In this document: positions 1 through 10,032 of the stretch, in pieces
Layout of the letters: each line of letters starts with the position of its first letter
Numbering within the stretch: position 1 is the first letter of the stretch
From: Pseudoxanthomonas sp.
Lineage (GTDB): Bacteria > Pseudomonadota > Gammaproteobacteria > Xanthomonadales > Xanthomonadaceae
Assembly: GCF_027498035.1 (NCBI RefSeq)
Contig: NZ_CP114978.1
Span: forward strand, 3,100,001-3,164,000
Length of the DNA: 64,000 bases
Direction: 5' to 3'
Notes under the pieces: model-generated
The model's database searches: none
Seen by the model: only the letters and a program-made list of their open reading frames with translations
Told to the model about the DNA's origin: nothing
Position numbers and translations under genes: made by a program

Positions 1-180
1 GCGGTTGATCAGCTTGATGAAGGTCGATTTGCCGCAGCCGTTGGGGCCCAGCAGCGCGGTGTGCTGGCCCAGCACGATGCGCAGGCTCAGTGCATCCAGG
101 ACGGCAGTGTCGCCGCGCACAACGGTGGCGCGGTCCAGTTCGATCAAGGGCGTTCCCGTGGGGATGGGCGCAACGGACAT
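1..180 (-). CDS. ABC transporter ATP-binding protein (N-terminal part)
   Basis: Only the first 60 residues lie in the window; the gene runs off the left edge. They hold the start of an ABC nucleotide-binding domain: a typical first strand (PLIELDRATVVRG, residues 11-23) and a complete Walker A GPNGCGKST at residues 45-53. The ATG is at 178-180 on the minus strand. The signature motif and Walker B are outside the window, so substrate and direction of transport cannot be read. It is divergent from the thioredoxin-like gene at 249, with a gap of about 70 bases that must hold both promoters. Confidence 0.85.
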   Translation of the reverse strand, partial: MSVAPIPTGTPLIELDRATVVRGDTAVLDALSLRIVLGQHTALLGPNGCGKSTFIKLINR

Positions 181-248
181 CGGGCGTGGGATCTCTATCT
201 GGCAGCGGGGCGGTGAGCTTAGACTGGGGACATCAAGGAAAAAATGGA

Positions 249-794
249 ATGGATGCCATGCTTCGATCCGTGTGGGGCGCCTGCCTGCTGCTTGTTGCCG
301 CTTTCGCCAGCCATGCCGCGACGCCACCGGAGATCGGAGACCTGGCGCCCACCGCGCTCGGCCAAGGCTGGAAAAGCGGGCCGGTCGATCTGGCCCAGTA
401 CCGCGGCAAGGTGGTCGTGGTGACCTTCTGGGCGTCGTGGTGTGGGCCGTGCCGTCGTGAACTGCCGGTATTGGACGCATTGCAGAAGCAGGTCGGCGGC
501 GACTGGCTGAAGGTCATCGCGGTCAATGCGCAGGACGACACGGAAAACTACCGGGCGATGATGCGCCAGATGCGCGATTTCGGCCTGGTCCAGGCGCGCG
601 ACCGCGATGGCGACATCTCGGAGGCCTACGGGGTCAACGCGTTCCCGAACCTGTGGATCATCGATCCCCGGGGCCGGGTTGGCAGCCATCATGTGGGGTA
701 CGGAGAAGGCTCGACCGAGGCGATCATCGAGGAGATCCGGCGCATCGTCACCGAGGAGATCGCGCACCAGCAGGCGCCACCCCCCGCGGCCTGA
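249..794 (+). CDS. TlpA/ResA-type thiol-disulfide oxidoreductase
   Basis: A 181-residue exported thioredoxin-fold protein. A hydrophobic signal segment (about residues 5-23, ending SHA-A) precedes a thioredoxin domain with the redox motif WCGPC (C65 and C68), inside the FWASWCGPCRREL context typical of TlpA/ResA/DsbE. The family works in the periplasm reducing disulfides, often for cytochrome c maturation. The ATG at 249 was chosen because an AGGA ribosome site sits about nine bases upstream; a second in-frame ATG at 258 would remove three residues without changing the signal peptide. The neighbours do not fix the partner protein. Confidence 0.88.
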   Translation: MDAMLRSVWGACLLLVAAFASHAATPPEIGDLAPTALGQGWKSGPVDLAQYRGKVVVVTFWASWCGPCRRELPVLDALQKQVGGDWLKVIAVNAQDDTENYRAMMRQMRDFGLVQARDRDGDISEAYGVNAFPNLWIIDPRGRVGSHHVGYGEGSTEAIIEEIRRIVTEEIAHQQAPPPAA

Positions 795-895
795 ACGCCA
801 TACGCAGGCGACGGGTGAAGTTTGCCGGGCCAGGCGCCATGATGGGTGGGTGCACCGGGTCCTTGCCCGGCGCTGCGTTCCCTGGAGGGGGAAAC

Positions 896-2095
896 ATGCA
901 TCCGACCCTGATCGATTTCCTCACTGGTGGCTTGCTGCAGTTCAGCTGGTGGGAGCTGGCGCTGGTGCTGCTGGTGTGCGTCCAGCTGACCATCTTCTCG
1001 GTGACCCTGTACCTGCATCGCAGCCAGGCCCATCGCGGCGTGGATTTCCACCCGGTGCTCAATCATTTCTTCCGGTTCTGGACGTGGCTGACCACGTCCA
1101 TGATCACCAAGGAGTGGGTGGCGATCCACCGCAAGCACCACGCCAAGGTCGAAACCGACGAAGACCCGCACAGCCCGCAGACCAAGGGCATCCGCAAGGT
1201 GTTCTGGGAAGGCGTGGAGCTGTACCGCGAAGCCCGCTGGCAGCGTGCCGATATCGAACAGTACGGCCGCGGTGCGCCGGAAGACTGGATCGAGCGTCGC
1301 CTGTATACGCCGCTGGCGACCTGGGGTCCGGTGACGCTGGCGTTCGTGCAGTTCGCGTTGTTCGGCCTGCCGGGCATCGCGTTGTGGGCAATCCAGATGG
1401 CGTGGATCCCGTTCTGGGCTGCCGGCGTGGTCAACGGCCTGGGCCACTGGTGGGGTTACCGCAACTTCGAATCGGCCGACACCTCGACCAACCTGACCCC
1501 GTGGGCGTTCTGGATCGGCGGCGAAGAGCTGCACAACAACCACCATGCGTTCCCCAGTTCGGCCCGCTTCGCGATGCGCCGCTGGGAGTTCGACATCGGC
1601 TGGGCGGCGATCAAGGGCCTGGAAGCCGTGGGCCTGGCCAAGGTGCTGCGTGTGGCGCCGCGCCTGGACATCCGGCCGAACATCTCGGTGCCCGACGCTG
1701 ACACGGTCAAGGCGCTGTTGTCGCACCGGTTCCAGGCGATGACCGACTACCAGCGCAACGTGTTCAAGCCGGTGCTGGCCGAAGAAGCCGCGCTGGCCGG
1801 GCAGAAGCTGCGCCAGCTGCTGCCACGGCGGATGCGTCGCGGCCTGGTCGACGACGGTCGCTGGCTCAAGCCCGACGCGCGCGACGCCCTCAACAGCTGG
1901 GTCGCCCAGCGCCCGCGCATGCAGGCGCTGGTCGAGCACCGCAAGCGCCTGGCTGCGGTGCTGGAGGCGCGCTCGCACGACGCGGCCGAGCGCCTGCGCC
2001 AGCTGCAGGCCTGGTGCAGGGAAGCCGAGGAAAGCGGCATCGCCTCGCTGCAGGCCTATTCGCAGCGACTGAAGGGCTACGCGTTGGCGCATTGA
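896..2095 (+). CDS. Acyl-CoA/fatty acid delta-9-type desaturase
   Basis: A 399-residue integral membrane di-iron desaturase. The three histidine boxes are visible: H41-H46 (HRSQAH), H78-H82 (HRKHH) and H213-H217 (HNNHH), with an additional GLGHWWGYRNFES block before the last box. Hydrophobic segments lie between the boxes. This pattern belongs to stearoyl-CoA-desaturase-like enzymes, which insert a cis double bond into saturated acyl chains to adjust membrane fluidity. The start at 896 follows a strong GGAGGGG ribosome site. The C-terminal ~130 residues are charged and coiled-coil-like, longer than in minimal desaturases but common in Xanthomonadaceae versions. Confidence 0.9.
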   Translation: MHPTLIDFLTGGLLQFSWWELALVLLVCVQLTIFSVTLYLHRSQAHRGVDFHPVLNHFFRFWTWLTTSMITKEWVAIHRKHHAKVETDEDPHSPQTKGIRKVFWEGVELYREARWQRADIEQYGRGAPEDWIERRLYTPLATWGPVTLAFVQFALFGLPGIALWAIQMAWIPFWAAGVVNGLGHWWGYRNFESADTSTNLTPWAFWIGGEELHNNHHAFPSSARFAMRRWEFDIGWAAIKGLEAVGLAKVLRVAPRLDIRPNISVPDADTVKALLSHRFQAMTDYQRNVFKPVLAEEAALAGQKLRQLLPRRMRRGLVDDGRWLKPDARDALNSWVAQRPRMQALVEHRKRLAAVLEARSHDAAERLRQLQAWCREAEESGIASLQAYSQRLKGYALAH

Positions 2096-2179
2096 AGCCG
2101 CGCGGTTGCCGATGACACGCGCCCCGGCTTGTCCGGGGCGTGCTGTTTCCAGGGGCGCCGGTGCTGGCACACTCCCCGC

Positions 2180-2512
2180 ATGCGTCGACGACTCTTCATT
2201 GCCCTGTGCTGCTGCGTGTCACCGGCGATGGCCCAGGTGCCGGCCGGCACCGCCGATTACCTGACGCGCATGGACAGCGACCACGACGGGCGTGTCAGCG
2301 TCGAGGAGTACGTGGCGTGGATGACCTACGCCTTCGATGCGCGCGATGCAGACCATAACGGCGTGCTGGAAGGCGCCGAGCTGCCTGGCAGCCGCGGCAA
2401 GCCGATCACGCGTGCCGCGCTGGTCGAGCAACTGCACCAGCGCTTTGCCAGGCAGGATCGCAACCACGATGGCTTCCTGGATGCGAAGGAACTGGCCTCG
2501 CCGCCGCAGTAA
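2180..2512 (+). CDS. Secreted EF-hand domain protein
   Basis: A 110-residue protein with a short signal peptide (ending PAMA) and EF-hand-like calcium loops: DSDHDGRVSVEE, DADHNGVLEG and DRNHDGFLDAKE, each with D-x-D/N-x-D/N-G spacing. The last two carry the usual acidic residue at the end of the loop. Small exported EF-hand proteins of this kind occur widely in Xanthomonadaceae; their role, presumably Ca2+ binding in the periplasm or outside the cell, is not established. Confidence 0.8.
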   Translation: MRRRLFIALCCCVSPAMAQVPAGTADYLTRMDSDHDGRVSVEEYVAWMTYAFDARDADHNGVLEGAELPGSRGKPITRAALVEQLHQRFARQDRNHDGFLDAKELASPPQ

Positions 2513-2620
2513 CCGCAACGCGGCACGTCCCGAATAGAGGCTTTGACGGCAACGCGATCCACCGGCACTGCCGGCGCGCGGCGATAATGCACGCCTCTGG
2601 ATTCTTGCGGTGGCTGTCCG

Positions 2621-3481
2621 ATGTGGTTGCTTGCCCTGGCCGTGCTGTGCAGCGTGGCGGTATCGGTCCTGTTCCGCCTGGCGCCGCGATTGCGGCTGGA
2701 TGTGCCGCAGGCGGTGACCTGGAATTACCTGACCGGCGCGTTGTTGGCGCTGGGCCTGCTGCATCCGCCGCTGGCGGAACTGCAGGGACCGCATGCGTCG
2801 TGGGGATGGTGGCTGCTGCTGGGCCTGCTGCTGCCGGGATTGTTCCTGGTGCTGGCCGCGTCGGTGCGACGCGCCGGCATCGTCCGTACCGATATTGCCC
2901 AGCGGCTGTCGCTGCTGCTGTCGCTGGTTGCGGCCTTCACCCTGTTCGGCCAACGCGCCGGTGGCGTGCAGCTGGCGGGTCTGGCGCTGGGGTTGCTGGC
3001 GATTCCCTGCCTGTTGGCGCGTCCGCGCGCCGGTGCGGCGCCCGAGGCGGTCGACTGGCGCCTGCCGCTGGTGGTGCTGGTGGGTTGGGCGACGACGGAC
3101 GTGCTGTTCAAGCGCATCTCCGCCGATGGCGCGCCGCTCTCGGTCTCGTTGCTGGCGACCTTTGCCATCGCCTTCGTGCCGATGCTGGCCTGGCAGCTGT
3201 GGCGTCACGCGCACGGCACGGCACGGCTGCAGCTGCGCAGCGCGGTCGGCGGGCTGGTGCTGGGCGTGCTCAATTTCTCCAACATCGGCCTGTACCTGGC
3301 CGCGCACCGCGCGCTGTCGCATGCGCCGGCAACGGTGTTTGCCACCATGAACATCGGCGTGGTCGTGGTCGGGACGCTGGTCGGGGCACTGGTGTTCCGC
3401 GAGCGCCTGGGCCGGCTCAACCTGCTGGCGATCCCCCTGGCAGTGGTCGCCATCGCCCTGATCGGCCATGGCATGGGCTGA
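2621..3481 (+). CDS. EamA/DMT-superfamily permease
   Basis: A 286-residue protein of about ten hydrophobic segments, with the two-fold internal arrangement of drug/metabolite transporters; the second half (GGLVLGVLNFSNIGLYLAAHRAL ... VVVGTLVGALVFRERL) is characteristic of EamA repeats. Substrate unknown. A -10-like GATAAT at 2583-2588 lies in the upstream gap and would give a leader of about 25 bases. The following gene (3545) has its own promoter region, so this looks monocistronic. Confidence 0.75.
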   Translation: MWLLALAVLCSVAVSVLFRLAPRLRLDVPQAVTWNYLTGALLALGLLHPPLAELQGPHASWGWWLLLGLLLPGLFLVLAASVRRAGIVRTDIAQRLSLLLSLVAAFTLFGQRAGGVQLAGLALGLLAIPCLLARPRAGAAPEAVDWRLPLVVLVGWATTDVLFKRISADGAPLSVSLLATFAIAFVPMLAWQLWRHAHGTARLQLRSAVGGLVLGVLNFSNIGLYLAAHRALSHAPATVFATMNIGVVVVGTLVGALVFRERLGRLNLLAIPLAVVAIALIGHGMG

Positions 3482-3492
3482 CATCGCGCGGC

Positions 3493-3524
3493 TTGACAGG
3501 GTGTGTAGTGTTATTGTGTAACAC
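3493..3524 (+). promoter_or_regulatory. Promoter with Zur-like operator before merC-like gene
   Basis: A perfect TTGACA (3493-3498) is followed by the inverted repeat GTGTTATTGTGTAACAC (3508-3524). Its core TGTTA-N5-TAACA has the half-site sequence and spacing of the gammaproteobacterial Zur box. It ends 20 bases before the ATG at 3545, so bound repressor would cover the promoter. Confidence 0.5.
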
Positions 3525-3544
3525 CACTCTGGAATCCCCCCTCG

Positions 3545-3934
3545 ATGAAGGTTTCATCTTCCGCGCACGCCATGTGCGATGCCTCGGCCATCGGCCTGTC
3601 CGCGCTGTGCCTGGCGCATTGCCTGTTATTGCCCGTGCTGGCGGCGCTGCTGCCGGTGTTCGGCAGCTGGGCGCAGGCCGAATGGGTGCACCTGCTGTTT
3701 GCCTGCATCGCCTTGCCGCTGGCCGGCGCTGCACTGTGGCGCGCACACCGGCTGCGCCCGTTGCCGCTGCCGTTGGTTGCGATGGCGGCGCTGGGCCTGG
3801 CCGGGCTGATGGCCGGTGCGTTCGAGTTTCCCTCGCATGCCTGGGAAACCCCAATCACCGTCAGCGGTAGCCTGCTGCTGGCCGCGGCGCACCTGTGGAA
3901 CTGGCGCCGTCGCCCGCATTGCGCGCTGGACTGA
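3545..3934 (+). CDS. MerC-domain membrane protein
   Basis: A 129-residue protein with four hydrophobic helices and the MerC-type N-terminus: C11 ahead of helix 1 and a C22-x-x-H25-C26 cluster inside it. MerC is an inner-membrane Hg(II) uptake protein, but chromosomal MerC-domain proteins without mer genes, as here, probably handle other soft metals. No merR, merA or merP is nearby. The Zur-like box just upstream suggests the gene is derepressed under zinc limitation (inference). It converges with the nuclease gene, leaving three bases between stop codons. Confidence 0.75.
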   Translation: MKVSSSAHAMCDASAIGLSALCLAHCLLLPVLAALLPVFGSWAQAEWVHLLFACIALPLAGAALWRAHRLRPLPLPLVAMAALGLAGLMAGAFEFPSHAWETPITVSGSLLLAAAHLWNWRRRPHCALD

Positions 3935-3937
3935 GTC

Positions 3938-5653
3938 TTACAGGTCGAAGCCCAGCAGCATCGGGTCGTGGTCGGAGCTGCGCCACGGGCCGGTGACGTC
4001 GGCGCCTTCGTAGCCATCGCCGAAGGGCTCATCGGCGTTGGCGTGCCATTCGGCCGCGCCCTTCAGATGCGGAGTGAGTGCCGGTGACAGCAGCGCGTGG
4101 TCCAGGCGGCCGGTCTGGCCGTCGTAGACGTAGCTGTAGGGCGACTCGACCTTGGCCACGGCGAAGGCATCGGCCCAGCCCGCGCCGCGCAGGGTCACCA
4201 ACGGGGTTTCCTGCGCATAGGCGTTGAGGTCGCCGACGATCAGGGTGCGGGTCGCCTGCTGCCCGGTTGGATCGGATTTGAGCCAGGCGTCGACGCGGCG
4301 GGCCGATTCGGTGCGGGTCGCATTCCAGCAGCCGGCGCCGTCGTGCTGGTCGGCATCGGAGCCAGCGGCCTGGCCGCAGCCCTTGGACTTGAAGTGGTTG
4401 GCCGCGACCACGAACACCGGGCCGGTCCCGCGACGGAAGGCCTGCGCCAGCGGCACGCGGCTGTGTTCGACGAACGGGCCGCCCTCCAGCACCGCCGGCT
4501 TGCCGACCGGCGTGACCTTCGAGGCGCGATAGATCAGGCCGACCCGGATCGGGTTGTCGCCCGGGCCGCTGCCGGCGTCGATGTACCGCCAGTCGCTGCC
4601 GGTGGCGTTGAGCGCATCGACGAACTGGGCCAGCGAGGACTGCGGCCCGTAGCCGTCGTTCTCCAGCTCCATCAGCGCGGCGATGTCGGCGTCGAGCGGG
4701 GTCAGGGTGGCGACCAGTTTGGCGACCTGGGCTTTCCATTCGTCCAGCGTCTTGGCGCCGCGCAGGGTCGGGAAGCCGCCGCCGTTGCCGTCGCCGTTGA
4801 ACAGGTTTTCCAGGTTGAACACGGCGATTTTCAGGTTTCCCGGCACCTGCGGCGGGGCCGGGCGCGCCGCCGCCTCGACTTTGAGCGGCTGGGTCACCTG
4901 CAGGCGCCAGGCGTCGTGGCGGAAGTCGACGATCCCGGTCACGCCGGTGGCAGTGGAGCCGGTACGCACCGGGCCATTCGGCAGATAGGGCAGGGTCTTG
5001 GGATCACGCGCGTCGCTGCCGTCGTCCAGCACGATCCGGCGGCGCGCGTTGTCGGCGATGACCGCGGCCATCGCCGGGCTGCCGGCCACCGCGCGTTCGG
5101 ACGGTGCCCACAGGCGGCCACCGAAGCTGGCGATGGTCTGGCCGAAGCGGGTGTCGGTGCCGTCCAGGGTCAGCGGCACGTCGATGCGCACGCGCATGCC
5201 TTCCAGCGCGGCCCAATCCGTCGGTGGTGCGGTGAGTACCTTGGGGCGCGGCGTCACCAGCGCTGGGCCCAGCATGCGGGCCTGGCTCAGCTGCAGGGTG
5301 GTGACGGTGTCGGGTGCCCTGCCTGTTTCGTTGACCACACCGGTGATCTGCCAGCGCTGGCCAGCGTGCACGTCCGGCAGTGGCGTGCCTGGCGCGGCAG
5401 TGACGAACACGGCATCGGAGGTGCCGTCATTGCCATCGCCTTCGTCCTGCAGGAAGAAACCACCCAGCCCGTCGCGGAAGTCCGCCGTCACCGTGCCTTC
5501 CACCGTCACCGACTTGCCGACCAGCGCGCTGCCCGCGCCATGCCCCTGCACCTGACCGATCTTCAACGGCGCCTCGGCCCGGGCCGGCGCACTGGCGCAG
5601 GCACACAGTGCGGCAAGGGACAGCGACAGCAGCAACGGGCGGTTCGGGGACAT
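3938..5653 (-). CDS. ExeM/NucH-family extracellular endonuclease
   Basis: A 571-residue secreted nuclease. It starts with a signal peptide (MSPNRPLLLSLSLAALCAC..., lipobox-like or type I cleavage after ARA). A ~230-residue OB-fold-like N-terminal part (VTVEGTVTADF...GFFLQDEGDG) is typical of ExeM/NucH. An endonuclease/exonuclease/phosphatase domain follows, with recognisable catalytic blocks: FNLENLF, ALMELENDGYG, ANHFKSKGCG, VGDLNAYAQETP and the C-terminal SSDHDPMLLGF. Family members degrade extracellular DNA. The open frame extends far upstream to 6349, but that part is shadowed by the cytochrome gene; the ATG at 5653 directly precedes the signal peptide and is the real start. Confidence 0.9.
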   Translation of the reverse strand: MSPNRPLLLSLSLAALCACASAPARAEAPLKIGQVQGHGAGSALVGKSVTVEGTVTADFRDGLGGFFLQDEGDGNDGTSDAVFVTAAPGTPLPDVHAGQRWQITGVVNETGRAPDTVTTLQLSQARMLGPALVTPRPKVLTAPPTDWAALEGMRVRIDVPLTLDGTDTRFGQTIASFGGRLWAPSERAVAGSPAMAAVIADNARRRIVLDDGSDARDPKTLPYLPNGPVRTGSTATGVTGIVDFRHDAWRLQVTQPLKVEAAARPAPPQVPGNLKIAVFNLENLFNGDGNGGGFPTLRGAKTLDEWKAQVAKLVATLTPLDADIAALMELENDGYGPQSSLAQFVDALNATGSDWRYIDAGSGPGDNPIRVGLIYRASKVTPVGKPAVLEGGPFVEHSRVPLAQAFRRGTGPVFVVAANHFKSKGCGQAAGSDADQHDGAGCWNATRTESARRVDAWLKSDPTGQQATRTLIVGDLNAYAQETPLVTLRGAGWADAFAVAKVESPYSYVYDGQTGRLDHALLSPALTPHLKGAAEWHANADEPFGDGYEGADVTGPWRSSDHDPMLLGFDL

Positions 5654-5739
5654 GCAGCTTCCAGAGAGACGATGTTGAAGGGAACGAAACGACGATGCCG
5701 CCCGAAGGCGGCATCGGAACAGGCAAGTGTGGCCTGTGA

Positions 5740-6258
5740 TTACTTCGATTGTTCGAGCATCCAGTCGACCGTGGCGTGGATCTGCGCTTCGCTCAGGCCC
5801 GCGTTGCCGCCCTTGGGCGGCATCACGCCGCCATCGGGGCCGGTGAAGCCTTCGATGGCGTGCTTGTACAGCGTGTCCTTGCCCTTGGACAGGCGCGCGC
5901 CGAACCCGGCGGCGTCCAGCTTGGGCGCGTTGCCGATGCCGGCGGTATGGCAGGCGGTGCAGAGCTGGTCGAAGACCGTCTTGCCATCCAGGGTGCCGCC
6001 GTAGGCGCCTTGCGCGGCCTGGGCCGCGGCAGCGGCCGCAGCGGCTGCTGCCTGGGCGGCGGCACCGGTGCTGCCGGCGTAGACCGCGCCGACCGGTGTG
6101 ATCCGCGCTTCCAGTTGCTTGGCCGCCACCGGCGAGACTTCCGGCGGAATGGTCTTGGACAGGAAGTACGCGCCGATGATCAGCCCCACGGTGACCAGGC
6201 CAAGAAAGCCGATCACCATCGAGAAGCGCTTGAGGAATTCCAGGTCGTAATTGCGCAC
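5740..6258 (-). CDS. Membrane-anchored cytochrome c5-type protein
   Basis: A 172-residue protein. An uncleaved-looking N-terminal helix (residues 13-33) would anchor it in the inner membrane. An alanine-rich linker (about residues 66-83) leads to a single c-type heme domain with C100-T-A-C-H104 and the methionine ligand in GGVMPPKGG (M146). This matches the cytochrome c5 family of small electron carriers. The linker is nearly pure Ala/Gln and gives the domain reach from the membrane. It lies 86 bases upstream of the nuclease gene on the same strand; co-transcription is possible but functionally unexplained. Confidence 0.88.
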   Translation of the reverse strand: MRNYDLEFLKRFSMVIGFLGLVTVGLIIGAYFLSKTIPPEVSPVAAKQLEARITPVGAVYAGSTGAAAQAAAAAAAAAAQAAQGAYGGTLDGKTVFDQLCTACHTAGIGNAPKLDAAGFGARLSKGKDTLYKHAIEGFTGPDGGVMPPKGGNAGLSEAQIHATVDWMLEQSK

Positions 6259-6399
6259 AGTCCACCTTTGGCAGCGCCGTCGAGCGGCGTGGCTGAAAAC
6301 ACTCGGGATTGACGAATGTTCCGGTCGTGGGGGCGCCCGGTCGCCACATCCGTTCAGGCTGTGGCTGTCCGCATTATAAGCAGGCCGACCAGCCCGGCC

Positions 6400-7112
6400 T
6401 CAAGGACACCAGTAGGTCTGGACTGGGGCTTTAGTCGCATGCAGGACCGCGGCAATGGGCGGGCCGGCCGGCGCGGCCAGGGCCTCGCGCAGCACCTGGG
6501 CCTTCTGTTCCCCTTCGATATGCAGGTACAGATGGCGGGCAGCGGCCAGCACCGGCAGGGTCAGGGTGATGCGCGGCTCGCCCGCGGCCGGGGCATGCAT
6601 GGGCACGACCCTGGCGCGGCCGGCCGGGTCCAGGGCGCGGTCCAGCCAGTCACCGCCGGGGAAGAACGAGGCCGTATGCCCATCGGTGCCCATGCCCAGC
6701 ACGGCCACGTCCAGTGGCAGCGGCAGGTCGGCCAGTGCCGTTTCCAGCGCGGCCAGGGATTGTTCCGGGCCGCCAGCGTCATCGCGGTACAGCGGCAGGA
6801 AGCTGGCCGCCGCGGCGGCGCCGGACAGCAGGTGCTGGCGGACCAGTGCGGCATTGGAGCGCGGGTTGGCCTCGTCGACCCAGCGTTCGTCGACCAGGGT
6901 CACGTGGATCTGCTCCCACGCCAGTGGCTGTACCGACAGGGCCTGGAAGAAGCGCAACGGCGTGGTCCCGCCCGACAGCGCCAGCGACGCGCGGCCGCGT
7001 TCGGCCAGCGCAGCGCGCAGGTCAGCGGCGACCGAGGCGGCCAAGGCTTCGGCCAGCGCGTCGTGGTCGGCGCAGGCGTGGACCTGGGCCAGGTTTTGCG
7101 GAAGGGCCAGGC

Positions 7113-7116
<4 letters not shown>
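6400..7116 (-). CDS. pgl: 6-phosphogluconolactonase
   Basis: A 238-residue protein matching the NagB/6PGL fold: LALSGGTTPLRFFQAL near residue 48, VTLVDERWVDEANPRSN in the middle and GMGTDGHTASFFPG carrying the catalytic residues. It hydrolyses 6-phosphogluconolactone to 6-phosphogluconate, the second step of the oxidative pentose phosphate and Entner-Doudoroff routes. The start codon is GTG at 7114-7116 and overlaps the zwf stop by four bases, so translation is probably coupled to zwf. Confidence 0.95.
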
Positions 7117-8597
<1,481 letters not shown>

Positions 8598-8631
8598 GGC
8601 AAAGCCTTGTTGGAAGAAGAGAGCGGGCAAG

Positions 8632-8725
8632 ACGATACCACCGCGCTACCACGGCTCCCAGCCCCACACCTGACCGCGTGAAAAATGCAGTAATCATTGA
8701 AACCTTGGTATCGCATTGGTACTTT
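8632..8725. promoter_or_regulatory. Divergent zwf/gntR control region with paired TGGTA boxes
   Basis: Two TGGTA boxes face gntR (8706-8710 and 8717-8721, 11 bases apart). Two more face zwf on the other strand (TACCA at 8636-8640 and 8647-8651, also 11 bases apart). TGGTATCG at 8706-8713 is an exact inverted copy of 8633-8640. The box nearest each gene overlaps that gene's likely -10: TATCGT (8637 to 8632) for zwf and TACTTT (8720-8725) for gntR, the latter six bases before the gntR ATG. The arrangement fits an operator of the adjacent GntR/HutC protein. Confidence 0.6.
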
Positions 8726-8731
8726 CCCGGC

Positions 8732-9481
8732 ATGCTTCCCGCCATCGCTACCGAATACCTGCGCCTGCAGTCGGCCGAAACCAGCCGCACCCTGGCTTAT
8801 CTGCGCCTGCGGCGCGCCATCCAGCACCTGATCGACACCGGCGTGCTCGGCCCGGGCCACGGCCTGCCCAGTGAGCGTGACCTGGCGTCTGGACTGGAGC
8901 TGTCGCGGGTGACCGTGCGCAAGGCGCTGTCCGGCCTGATCGACCAGGGGCTGCTGAGCCAGCGCCAGGGAGCCGGGACATTCGTGTCCGAACGGATCGT
9001 GCGCAGCTTCTCGCGCCTGACCAGCTTCACCGACGACCTGCGCGAACGCGGCCTCAACCCGCAGGTGACGTTCCTGGAGCGCGGCATCGGCGAGGTCACG
9101 CCCGAAGAGGCGATGGCACTGAACCTGTCGCCTGGCAGTGGCGTGGTCCGCCTCTATCGCCTGCGCCACGTCGATGGTGCGCCGATTGCGGCCGAACGCA
9201 CCCTGGTGCCGCACGCGCTGCTGCCCGAGCCGCAGCGGATCGGGGCGTCGCTGTACGAGGCGCTGGACACCTACGGCCATCGCCCGCGCCGCGCGCTGCA
9301 ACGCCTGCGCGCGGTGGCGCTGGACGCAGAGCCGGCGCAGTTGTTGCACCTGGAATCCGGTGCGCCCGGATTGCTGGTCGAGCGTCGCGCGTTCCTGGCC
9401 GATGGCCGGGTGGTGGAGTTCACCCGTTCGTTCTATCGCGGCGACGCCTACGATTTCGTGGCTGAACTGCAGAGCGACTGA
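8732..9481 (+). CDS. GntR/HutC-family transcriptional regulator
   Basis: A 249-residue regulator. An N-terminal winged helix-turn-helix covers about residues 10-85: LPSERDLASGLELSRVTVRKALSGLIDQGLL, then GAGTFV. A C-terminal UTRA ligand domain (VVRLYRLRHVDGAPIAAERT ... VEFTRSFYRGDAYDFVAEL) is typical of the HutC subfamily, which bind small effectors such as phosphosugars. The ATG at 8732 sits six bases from a TACTTT box, so the mRNA may be leaderless. The divergent position next to zwf-pgl and the shared TGGTA boxes suggest it controls zwf-pgl and itself (inference). HutC-type regulators of N-acetylglucosamine genes are a close alternative. Confidence 0.85.
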   Translation: MLPAIATEYLRLQSAETSRTLAYLRLRRAIQHLIDTGVLGPGHGLPSERDLASGLELSRVTVRKALSGLIDQGLLSQRQGAGTFVSERIVRSFSRLTSFTDDLRERGLNPQVTFLERGIGEVTPEEAMALNLSPGSGVVRLYRLRHVDGAPIAAERTLVPHALLPEPQRIGASLYEALDTYGHRPRRALQRLRAVALDAEPAQLLHLESGAPGLLVERRAFLADGRVVEFTRSFYRGDAYDFVAELQSD

Positions 9482-9551
9482 CCCGCGCACAGCCTGCGGT
9501 CGCGCTTGTCGTGCAAGCGCGCGCTTGCAGGCGGTCTTCGTCGGGGCGACA

Positions 9552-9797
9552 TCAGCACGGCGGCAGCGGATGGCGCTGGCCTGCCGACAGCAGTCGCTGC
9601 GCGTCCACGCCCAGCTCATCGAAGATCGCACCGATCCGCTCGATCGCGTGGCGCGCCTGCGCGGCATCTTCCACGTGCTGCAGGATCGCGGCCGCATCGG
9701 CGGCGCAGTCATCGAAGAAGGCCTGCTCCAGCGGCGCGCCGGCCGCGACCTTGTCGTGGAGCAGGTTCAGTTGCAGGTCCAGTTGTGCCTGATGCAT
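9552..9797 (-). CDS. Small conserved-looking protein of unknown function
   Basis: An 81-residue, soluble, acidic, mostly alpha-helical protein (MHQAQLDLQLNLLHDKVAAG...) with a leucine/alanine-rich helical pattern and no membrane segment or known motif that I recognise. The ATG at 9795-9797 has GAGG eight bases upstream. Codon use is like the neighbours, supporting a real gene. A perfect 7-bp palindrome sits 27 bases upstream of the start. Function unknown. Confidence 0.55.
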   Translation of the reverse strand: MHQAQLDLQLNLLHDKVAAGAPLEQAFFDDCAADAAAILQHVEDAAQARHAIERIGAIFDELGVDAQRLLSAGQRHPLPPC

Positions 9798-9823
9798 GGC
9801 TGCGCCCTCGGTCGTACACCACG

Positions 9824-9840
9824 GATGGGTGAAACCCATC
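9824..9840. promoter_or_regulatory. Perfect inverted repeat upstream of the 81-residue gene
   Basis: GATGGGT (9824-9830), three bases GAA, then ACCCATC (9834-9840). It could be an operator or a small hairpin in the 5' leader of the minus-strand gene starting at 9797. Confidence 0.35.
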
Positions 9841-10032
9841 GTGAGGGGTGAATGCCCCGGCGCCCGTGTGTCCTGTGGAATGCGCTGCACACTTCGCGCA
9901 TTACCGTCATGACCAGATGGAATCTCCACCGTGACATCCCGGCACGATGCGTCGCGACGTGTTGCCGCATCGTGATCGGCGCGGCAGCGTGGGCTTCGCG
10001 CCGGATTTACGCAGGCGTGCTATCACTCCTGC

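Noticed and set aside
5654..6349. N-terminal extension of the nuclease frame to 803 residues
   Set aside because: It runs antisense-free but in another frame through the cytochrome c5 gene, and the ATG at 5653 begins a clean signal peptide.
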